The translations under genes were made by a program, and so were the position numbers. A stretch of 6,500 bases of DNA, taken from assembly GCA_020849075.1 (NCBI GenBank), contig JADLGZ010000132.1:1-6500 (forward strand). Direction: 5' to 3'. This document shows, piece after piece, positions 1 to 4,983 of this stretch; within the stretch, counting starts at the first letter, position 1; every line of letters starts with the position of its first letter. This DNA is from Fimbriimonadaceae bacterium (GTDB taxonomy: Bacteria; Armatimonadota; Fimbriimonadia; Fimbriimonadales; Fimbriimonadaceae). A model generated the notes under the pieces. That model did no database searches. It was not told the DNA's origin and worked only from the letters and a program-made list of their open reading frames with translations.

Positions 1-237
1 CAAGATCGTACGGGTGGTTACGCCGTCACCTTGACGGAGCCTGCCCAGCCGAAAGGCCCGGCATGGATTCCCCCGTTCAGCGTCGGCGAGCGAGTCCAAC
101 ATCCTAAGTTCGGAGTCGGGGTCGTGATCGCTTGTAGTCCCCTCAAAACAAACGATGCGGAAGTCACAGTCGCCTTTCCGGGCGTTACTGGCGTCAAGAA
201 ACTCATACAGAGCTTTGCGAAATTGGAAACTGTATAG
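1..237 (+). CDS. uvrD: UvrD/PcrA-type ATP-dependent DNA helicase, C-terminal end (5' truncated by window)
   Basis: The reading frame is open from the first base and ends at TAG 235-237, giving the last 78 residues of a longer protein. Residues 25-78 carry the pattern typical of the extreme C-terminus of UvrD/PcrA superfamily 1A helicases: VGERVQHPKFGVGVV, then a strand AEVTVAFPG, then GVKKLIQSFAKLETV. In that family this is the small Tudor/SH3-like domain, joined by a flexible linker to the motor and implicated in contacting RNA polymerase and repair partners. The preceding Pro-rich stretch (EPAQPKGPAWIPP) fits the linker. The TTG at 31 is not a real start, because the frame continues upstream with no stop. 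The helicase motor motifs lie outside the window, so UvrD, PcrA and Rep-like cannot be separated, but membership of the family is fairly secure. The next gene begins inside its last codons. Confidence 0.85.
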   Translation, partial: QDRTGGYAVTLTEPAQPKGPAWIPPFSVGERVQHPKFGVGVVIACSPLKTNDAEVTVAFPGVTGVKKLIQSFAKLETV

Positions 238-775
238 TCTGGCCCTAGCGGCATTGGCGGGGTGCGGGTCAAGCACCTCCGGTTACATGCCTTTGCGCGA
301 CGGCGCGGAATGGACCTATGAGGTTAATGGACGGCTCCGAAATAGCGTCGAGGAAGTGCGGGTCACGGGCCGTACCAGCGTTGATGGGCAGCCTGGGTTT
401 GTACTGTCCGGAGCCCTTGGGGAGTCCCGGCTGGCCTGGAAGGGAACGAAGTTGGTTGCATCCGAACTCAGTGGCATTAGCTACTCGCCCGCGATCATGT
501 TAGTTGACTTTGGGGGAGACAGCCCCAAATGGAGTGGCGAGATCCGTGCCTACGGAGTCACTACCAAAGCAAGCGATAGTATCGTTCAGAAGAACACATC
601 CTTCTCGCTTAGTGGGCGCAAGTACAGCGCCGTCGAATGTAGTCACACCCTCAAGTTCGGCTCCAGTACTATTGAAACCAAGATTACATTTGTTCAGGGC
701 CTCGGAATTGTGGCCCTTGACGAGCATCGCGATGGCCAGTTCCTTGGCTCAATACGCTACCTAGCCGGCCCCTAA
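215..775 (+). CDS. Putative lipoprotein of unknown function
   Basis: Starting at TTG 215 the 186-residue product has a compact lipoprotein signal: basic N-region MRNWK, hydrophobic core LYSLALAALAG, and lipobox L-A-G-C with the modified cysteine at residue 17 (codon 263-265). An in-frame ATG at 155 would give 206 residues but an unusually long N-region and an 83-base overlap with the helicase gene. I prefer 215 (23-base overlap), though neither start has a clear Shine-Dalgarno. The mature part opens with SSTSGYMPLRDGAEWTYEVNG, a phrase common in small exported lipoproteins ('PL..G..W.Y'), followed by alternating polar/hydrophobic stretches suggesting a beta-rich fold, ending with ITFVQGLGIVALDEHRDG. 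I recognise no enzymatic motif, so the function is unknown; its likely place is the periplasmic face of a membrane. Its stop overlaps the lexA stop on the other strand. Confidence 0.75.
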   Translation: MRNWKLYSLALAALAGCGSSTSGYMPLRDGAEWTYEVNGRLRNSVEEVRVTGRTSVDGQPGFVLSGALGESRLAWKGTKLVASELSGISYSPAIMLVDFGGDSPKWSGEIRAYGVTTKASDSIVQKNTSFSLSGRKYSAVECSHTLKFGSSTIETKITFVQGLGIVALDEHRDGQFLGSIRYLAGP

Positions 776-1401
776 AACGCCATCCCCTCATAGTCACGGA
801 TTAACCCAACAACACGCCCAACGACGCGAGCATCTTCTTGGTCCACGATAATCGGATCGTAGGCCGGGTTCGCAGGGATCAGTTTCGTCGCCTCGCGGTC
901 AAAATGAATACGCTTGACCGTAGCCTCATCACCTAGAAGCACGGCTACCAAGTCCCCATGACTCGCCGTCTGTTGGGGGCGGATCACGACCAGATCCCGT
1001 GGCATGATGCCTTCACCAACCATAGAGTCTCCTCGCACCCTCAGTAGGAAGGCATTCTCAATATTGCGCACCATCTCGCTCGGGACAGGGATCAGATCTT
1101 CAACATATTCCTGGGCCGCGATTGGGATACCCGCGGCGATTGAGCCCAGTAGAGGCAGCATGACAACACGATTGTTTGACTGGTACTCCGGGTGGATAAC
1201 TCGGATAGACCGTGGAGTATTTGCTCTTGTGATGTATCCCTTTCGCTCAAGGGCATCTAAGTGCACGGTCACACCTCGCAAGGAGCCAATTGCGAACTTC
1301 TTGCCGATCTCACGAATCGAAGGCGGGTACCCCTCGTTCTGGCAATACTCCATGAGGTACTTCAGGATCGCTTCTTGTCGAGTTGTTAAACCTTTTGCCA
1401 T
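772..1401 (-). CDS. lexA: LexA SOS-response repressor (self-cleaving)
   Basis: LexA represses DNA-damage genes; on RecA filaments it cleaves itself and repression is lifted. The 209-residue product has both halves of the family. Residues 1-68 are a winged helix-turn-helix (MAKGLTTRQEAILKYL, GYPPSIREIGKKF, RGVTVHLDALERKGYI). Residues 83-209 are the S24 peptidase domain, with the Ala90-Gly91 cleavage bond in GSIAAGIPI, nucleophile Ser126 in RGDSMVGEGI, and general base Lys163 in ATVKRIH. The spacing matches E. coli LexA (Ala84-Gly85, Ser119, Lys156). The start at 1401 is chosen over an in-frame ATG at 1422 because AGGAAG lies 4 bases upstream and the protein then begins MAKGLT, as in many LexA proteins. 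The stop TAG (774-772) overlaps the convergent lipoprotein stop. A dyad just upstream is a likely autoregulatory operator. The recognition region differs from both the E. coli and Bacillus types. Confidence 0.96.
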   Translation of the reverse strand: MAKGLTTRQEAILKYLMEYCQNEGYPPSIREIGKKFAIGSLRGVTVHLDALERKGYITRANTPRSIRVIHPEYQSNNRVVMLPLLGSIAAGIPIAAQEYVEDLIPVPSEMVRNIENAFLLRVRGDSMVGEGIMPRDLVVIRPQQTASHGDLVAVLLGDEATVKRIHFDREATKLIPANPAYDPIIVDQEDARVVGRVVGLIRDYEGMAF

Positions 1402-1405
1402 GGCA

Positions 1406-1411
1406 CTTCCT
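1406..1411 (-). promoter_or_regulatory. Ribosome binding site of lexA
   Basis: On the minus strand AGGAAG sits 4 bases before the ATG whose first base is 1401. It is the only convincing Shine-Dalgarno in the window, and it decides the lexA start against the ATG at 1422. Confidence 0.7.
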
Positions 1412-1416
1412 AATAG

Positions 1417-1455
1417 ACGCACGGTTTGCGTAGAAATCTGCAGTCGTTACGCAAA
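1417..1455. promoter_or_regulatory. Candidate LexA operator region: repeated ACGCA/TGCGT half-sites
   Basis: Three copies of one pentamer lie just upstream of lexA: ACGCA 1417-1421, TGCGT 1427-1431 and ACGCA 1449-1453. The first two form ACGCA-N5-TGCGT. The last two extend to a perfect 8-base inverted repeat, TTTGCGTA (1425-1432) and TACGCAAA (1448-1455), separated by 15 bases. Unit centres are 10 and 22 bases apart, close to one and two DNA turns, so protein dimers could bind the same face. lexA is normally autoregulated and this dyad lies 16-54 bases before its start codon, so LexA binding is the simplest reading. It does not match the E. coli (CTGT-N8-ACAG) or Bacillus (GAAC-N4-GTTC) boxes. 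A different regulator for the divergent gene, or an RNA hairpin in the lexA leader, are alternatives. I could not place a convincing -35/-10 pair for either direction. Confidence 0.45.
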
Positions 1456-1523
1456 ATGTGTCTACCAAAAACCATACCCTATTCTGCTATTAAAGTGCTG
1501 GGTGCCATAATCAGGCACACGAT

Positions 1524-3275
1524 ATGTCCATTACCTCCGCGCGCAACTTTATCGAGAAGTCCGGCTGCGGCGTCATCACCGCCGTACTTCTTGCAGCCAT
1601 CATGGGAATGAGCTTAGCCTCCGGTCAATGCAACCGCGCCCAGCAGGCTGAACCAACGGACCAAAGCCAAGGGCCGGTTGTGGTCAAAGTCGGCGAGATG
1701 AGCATCACAGCCGGCGCACTTGATGCGATCGCGCAGGACGACCTTCGTCGCCGAGAGGAACAGATGGCGGCTCAGCTCCAGGGCAAAGCCTTTGATGGGT
1801 TCAATAGTCTCCAAAAGGCTCAGTTCTTCCGAGATGCGATGGGGACAACGATCGATGGAGCCGTCACCATCCAAATGGCCAAAGACAAGGGAATCCAGCT
1901 GGAAGACTCCGCGCTCCTTGATAAGTTTATGGGCGAAGTGACTTCTCAGATTAGCCAATTGAGAAATCAGCTAACCCAGTCGGGGCAGCTACCCGCAAAC
2001 GCTACTGAAGAGCAATATCTGGCGAAATTCAAGGAGTTGACCGGCGGCAAGACCCCGGAAGAACTCGTTTCCTACAATCGCACTCGCCTCGCAGAGCAGC
2101 TCAAGGATCCAATCCTATCAATCCCCTTGAAAGGTCAGGGAGCCCAAATGCTGTGGCTGGACAAGGAAGAAGCCAGCACGAAGGTCTCCGATGCGGAGTT
2201 GGACACCATTTTCGACACGGTACAACTCAAATCCATCGTTCTCAATCAGGCTCCTCGCCAGAATCGAACTCCTGATGCCGAGAAAATCCTTGCCGAGATT
2301 AAATCCGGCAAGATTTCGTTTGAGGACGCCATGGACAAGTACTCTGAGAAGCCGCTTCCAAAGGACAAGAAGAAGCACAGCGAAACCACCGACATGCTCG
2401 CTTGGCAGTTCCTCTTGACCGATCCGAACTATGGCGTTGTAAAGAACCTCAAGCCGGGCGAAGTCAGTGGCGTAATCAAGGGGGTTGATGGCCCAATCAT
2501 CTACAAGATGATCAGTAAGAAGTCAGACAATGAACCTAAAGACTTCGCCACAAACAAGGAGTTCTACCGAACAAACCACATCAAGTTTCTTGCCAACGTA
2601 AAGTTCTATCGCGAGCTAAAAGATGCTCGGGACAAGATGGCGAAGTTTTCCGACGAGGGCGTCCATGCTCTCTACCGGGTCTACATCCTAGAGCGAGATC
2701 CAAACTTGGAGCAAGACTTTCTGGCCATCGTTGAAGTCGCCGCCAAGATTCCCGAATCCAATCGTTCGGCGACGATCGCAAGGCTACTGGCAGGTAATCA
2801 TGTTTGGCGATCCCTACAAGGCAGCGCCAAAACAAAGTTCGAAGACACCAACTACATTCCGGCGGTCGTGAATTTCTTGGCGGTGTTTGGCCCGAACCCG
2901 AACCTGAATATCACCCTCGTCAACTTCTACGCTGCTCGCAAGGACGCAAAGGCGGGCGAGCAACTCTTGGCCGCCTCAATCGCCAACAGCAGCCTCAGCG
3001 ATGCTGGAAAGGCAATGCATGACCAAATCCAGACCAAGCTGAAGGAACTGCAAGCGGCCGGCGTCATCAAGAGTGATGTCGCCGCACAGATAACGGCAAA
3101 TCTGGCAAAGTGGAGCAACGACCGAAAGGCCGCCGATGAAGCCGCCGCCGCCCGAGCGGCACAAGACGCGCAAGATCGAGCCCGGAGCGAAGCGGCCATG
3201 AAGAAGGAGAAGGAAGCCGCATCCAAGACTCCATCCAAGCCCAGCAGTGAGTCCCTGCTCAAGCAACCGCGGTAA
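1524..3275 (+). CDS. SurA/PpiD-like periplasmic foldase with parvulin-type peptidyl-prolyl isomerase domain
   Basis: The 583-residue protein begins with a positively charged segment and one hydrophobic stretch (about 16-33, GVITAVLLAAIMGMSLAS), acting as signal peptide or single membrane anchor. SGQC at 33-36 is not a proper lipobox because Gln precedes Cys. Residues 51-215 resemble the SurA N-terminal chaperone domain, opening VVVKVGEMSITAGALDAIA and continuing in long helices. Residues 235-333 resemble a parvulin domain: strand LKSIVLNQ, helix EKILAEIKSGKISFEDAMDKYSE, then LKPGEVSGVIKGVDGPIIYKM. The usual GGDLGW loop is missing and replaced by a Lys-rich, AWQF-containing segment, so isomerase activity is doubtful. 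Residues 360-530 are helical and TPR-like; 530-583 form an Ala/Lys/Glu-rich, coiled-coil-like tail ending in Ser/Pro/Lys. Expected role: chaperoning exported proteins outside the cytoplasmic membrane. ATG 1524 follows an in-frame stop at 1491 and has no strong Shine-Dalgarno. It probably leads an operon with rsmI 3 bases downstream. Confidence 0.8.
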   Translation: MSITSARNFIEKSGCGVITAVLLAAIMGMSLASGQCNRAQQAEPTDQSQGPVVVKVGEMSITAGALDAIAQDDLRRREEQMAAQLQGKAFDGFNSLQKAQFFRDAMGTTIDGAVTIQMAKDKGIQLEDSALLDKFMGEVTSQISQLRNQLTQSGQLPANATEEQYLAKFKELTGGKTPEELVSYNRTRLAEQLKDPILSIPLKGQGAQMLWLDKEEASTKVSDAELDTIFDTVQLKSIVLNQAPRQNRTPDAEKILAEIKSGKISFEDAMDKYSEKPLPKDKKKHSETTDMLAWQFLLTDPNYGVVKNLKPGEVSGVIKGVDGPIIYKMISKKSDNEPKDFATNKEFYRTNHIKFLANVKFYRELKDARDKMAKFSDEGVHALYRVYILERDPNLEQDFLAIVEVAAKIPESNRSATIARLLAGNHVWRSLQGSAKTKFEDTNYIPAVVNFLAVFGPNPNLNITLVNFYAARKDAKAGEQLLAASIANSSLSDAGKAMHDQIQTKLKELQAAGVIKSDVAAQITANLAKWSNDRKAADEAAAARAAQDAQDRARSEAAMKKEKEAASKTPSKPSSESLLKQPR

Positions 3276-3278
3276 ACC

Positions 3279-3971
3279 GTGACCGGCCGTCTCACCCTAT
3301 TGGCATCCCCCATCGGAAACTTGGGGGATGTCAGCATCCGGTTTCGAGAAGCCGTAGAGCAATGCGAGTTGGTGTTCGCAGAAGATACGAGGGTGACCGG
3401 TCGCCTCTTGGATCACTTGGGCCTTAAGCGACCGCTCAAGACCCTCAATGAGCACACCACCGAATCGGGCCTTGCTGCCTACGTGCAACTCATTCAAGCT
3501 CAGTCGGCCGTCCTGATAACCGATGCCGGAACCCCTAGTATCAGTGACCCCGGAGCTCGATTCGTCTCCCTGTGCCACGCTAATGGACTCGAGGTTGACG
3601 CAGTGCCTGGCCCCAGCGCCGTCACCTTAGCCCTCAGTCTCAGCGGGTTCTTCGCCCAACGATTCGCCTTCTTGGGATTCCTCCCCCGAAAGGCCGGCCC
3701 GATGAAGGCCGAACTGGCCCCATTTATGCAATCGCCCTACACGCTAGTGCTCTTTGAGTCGCCCTTTCGCATTGATACCCTCGCTGATGCGGCGCTTGAA
3801 GCACTAGGTGACCGCCGGGTCGCTTATTGTCGTGAGCTCACAAAAATCCACCAACAGGTAGTTCTTGCAACTCTTTCGGGGCTCCCCAGCGTCTTAGAAA
3901 TGCCTCGAAAAGGGGAATTTACTGTTGTCATTGAGGGTTATCGTAAGGGACAAACGCTGGAACACCAATAA
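3279..3971 (+). CDS. rsmI: 16S rRNA (cytidine-1402-2'-O)-methyltransferase RsmI
   Basis: RsmI uses S-adenosylmethionine to 2'-O-methylate C1402 in the decoding centre of 16S rRNA, in the cytoplasm. The 230-residue product shows the family's tetrapyrrole-methylase fold in order: LLASPIGNLGDVSIR (7-21), FAEDTRVTGRLLDHLG (33-48), LITDAGTPSISDPGARFV (79-96), VPGPSAVTLALSLSG (109-123), FAFLGFLPRKAG (129-140), LVLFESPFRI (156-165), CRELTKIHQQVV (184-195) and KGEFTVVIEG (211-220). It starts with GTG 3279, three bases after the foldase stop, with no separate Shine-Dalgarno, so translation is probably coupled. It is shorter than the roughly 280-residue E. coli-type enzyme: it stops about 10 residues after the VVIEG strand and lacks the small C-terminal helical extension. 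I see no frameshifted remainder downstream, so this looks like a natural short form. The identification is secure. Confidence 0.95.
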   Translation: MTGRLTLLASPIGNLGDVSIRFREAVEQCELVFAEDTRVTGRLLDHLGLKRPLKTLNEHTTESGLAAYVQLIQAQSAVLITDAGTPSISDPGARFVSLCHANGLEVDAVPGPSAVTLALSLSGFFAQRFAFLGFLPRKAGPMKAELAPFMQSPYTLVLFESPFRIDTLADAALEALGDRRVAYCRELTKIHQQVVLATLSGLPSVLEMPRKGEFTVVIEGYRKGQTLEHQ

Positions 3972-4006
3972 TGGTAATCTGGTGGGCCGTTTGCATCGTG
4001 GTTTGA
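3971..4006 (+). other. Possible 11-codon hydrophobic mini-ORF bridging rsmI and the export gene
   Basis: ATG 3971-3973 shares one base with the rsmI stop (TAATG), and the frame reads MVIWWAVCIVV before TGA at 4004-4006. One base later comes the ATG of the export protein (TGAcATG). It exactly fills the gap between the two larger genes. The arrangement could let ribosomes leaving rsmI reinitiate twice and reach the next gene, which has no Shine-Dalgarno of its own and no alternative upstream start. The ORF is short enough to be chance, and no Shine-Dalgarno precedes it at normal spacing. Translation of the peptide is unproven. Confidence 0.2.
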
Positions 4007-4007
4007 C

Positions 4008-4937
4008 ATGCTGAAATTAAGGTACTTCTGGTTCGTATGCGTATTTGCGCTTTTCGCCAACTTGGCCCTAGCGCAGACTCAGGAGACCTATCGGTTACAG
4101 CAAGAAGATGTGATCCGCATCCAAGTCTTTGATGAGAACCAAATCTTGGCCGTCGTTCCCGTGGGAAAGGATGGCAATGTGACGGCCCCATTCCTAGGTT
4201 CAATTAAGGCTGAGGGTTTGACTACGAACGAGCTTGAAGCCGTCTTGGTCAAGGAGTATCAACGGGTTCTTCGCATTCGCGAGCCGAGGGTTGCCGTTAC
4301 CATTGAGCGCTTCCGGGAAATCCGAGCCACCGTGACTGGCATGGTAAGCCGTCCCGGCACCTTCCCAATTCGTCCCAACGACGATATCCTTACGCTACTG
4401 GCCTTGGGTGGAAACGTTGTGCTAGATCGAGCTGACTTACGTAGGGCGAAGCTACAGCGAGCAGGATCAAAGGAGGTCATTCCAATTGACCTTTATGCGA
4501 TGCTGACCTTTGGTGATCTGAGCCAAAACTACCAACTCGCGGACGGTGATGTCCTTACTGTCCCAGAAGACAAGTTCAACGTCGTCAACGTTCTCGGGGC
4601 CGTTCAGCAACCGTTTAGTTTTCCATTTCGAGAGGGCATGACCCTTGTGGACGCCATTTCACAAGCCCGAGGTGAAGTCCCCTACCGCTCGGCGTTCTCC
4701 AAGATCTTGGTCTATCGGGAAAACAAGGGAGCTCCCGGCACCTATTCCGTTATCCGAGCTAATCTGAGCCGATTCTTCACCAAGGGTGACAGCTCGCAGA
4801 ATATCAGATTGTCAAAAGGCGATATCATCTTCGTTCCTGAATCCAACACACCGGATATGAACCGGATCTCGGGTATTGCCAACACCGCAGCGAACTTCAT
4901 CTTTGTTCTTGAGCGGTTTGGACTTCGGATTTTCTAA
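4008..4937 (+). CDS. Polysaccharide export protein, Wza-like (Poly_export plus two SLBB domains)
   Basis: Proteins of this family form the periplasmic/outer-membrane channel for capsule or exopolysaccharide. The 309-residue product has a Sec signal peptide (MLKLRYFWFVCVFALFANLALA, likely cut after Ala22 before QTQE). It lacks the lipobox cysteine found in Wza, so it is probably not lipid-anchored. Residues 26-101 match the Poly_export domain: YRLQQEDVIRIQVFDENQ, VGKDGNVTAPFLGSIKAEGLTTNELEAVL, EPRVAVTIERF. Residues 105-186 form a first SLBB beta-grasp unit (IRATVTGMVSRPGTFPI, ILTLLALGG, LADGDVLTVPE). Residues 191-277 form a second (NVVNVLGAVQQPFSFPFREGMTLVDAISQARG, LSKGDIIFVPE). The C-terminal 20 residues are mostly hydrophobic (TAANFIFVLERFGLRIF) and could be a short membrane-contacting helix. 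ATG 4008 is the only start after an in-frame stop at 3975. No chain-length/co-polymerase or kinase gene is next to it here, so the polymer is unknown. It is probably cotranscribed with rsmI. Confidence 0.88.
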   Translation: MLKLRYFWFVCVFALFANLALAQTQETYRLQQEDVIRIQVFDENQILAVVPVGKDGNVTAPFLGSIKAEGLTTNELEAVLVKEYQRVLRIREPRVAVTIERFREIRATVTGMVSRPGTFPIRPNDDILTLLALGGNVVLDRADLRRAKLQRAGSKEVIPIDLYAMLTFGDLSQNYQLADGDVLTVPEDKFNVVNVLGAVQQPFSFPFREGMTLVDAISQARGEVPYRSAFSKILVYRENKGAPGTYSVIRANLSRFFTKGDSSQNIRLSKGDIIFVPESNTPDMNRISGIANTAANFIFVLERFGLRIF

Positions 4938-4971
4938 GGAGCAAGTCCTACTCCTGTTTGGCATTAGCAGA

Positions 4972-4977
4972 TACAAT
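4972..4977 (+). promoter_or_regulatory. Candidate -10 element for the aldehyde dehydrogenase, placing transcription start at or near its ATG
   Basis: TACAAT (5 of 6 bases of TATAAT) ends 6 bases before ATG 4984, so a transcript starting 7 bases past the hexamer would begin at the A of the start codon. The 4938-4983 gap has no Shine-Dalgarno near the ATG, consistent with leaderless translation. No good -35 lies 16-18 bases upstream: TTGGCA at 4958-4963 is only 8 bases away and cannot pair with it normally. Chance occurrence is quite possible. Confidence 0.3.
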
Positions 4978-4983
4978 CTGTAA

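Noticed and set aside
1402..1422. LexA start at ATG 1422, adding seven residues (MRLLGSA).
   Set aside because: The ATG at 1401 has AGGAAG at good spacing and gives the usual MAKGLT opening; the extra codons would cover the ribosome site and part of the dyad.
1004..1510. Long open frame on the + strand opposite lexA (168 codons).
   Set aside because: It lies antisense to the well-identified lexA gene; its translation shows no recognisable domain and looks like a frame shadow.
1502..1518. GTGCC-N7-GGCAC inverted repeat just before the foldase start as a regulatory hairpin.
   Set aside because: A five-pair stem with a seven-base loop is too weak and too likely by chance to call; it overlaps only a poor AGGC ribosome-site remnant.
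1620..1634. Foldase as a lipoprotein through SGQC at residues 33-36.
   Set aside because: The residue before Cys is Gln; the lipobox requires Gly, Ala or Ser there.
2927..3337. Open frame on the - strand opposite the foldase tail (136 codons, Ala/Ser/Arg-rich).
   Set aside because: Its composition is what results from reading the Ala/Lys-rich tail codons backwards; it crosses into rsmI without a plausible start context.
4937..4955. AGGAG-N9-CTCCT hairpin after the export gene as an intrinsic terminator.
   Set aside because: The stem is only five pairs with a large loop, and it is followed by GTTTGG rather than a run of T.
4958..4977. TTGGCA/TACAAT as a complete -35/-10 promoter.
   Set aside because: Spacing is 8 bases, far from the 16-18 needed; only the -10 part was kept as a weak candidate.
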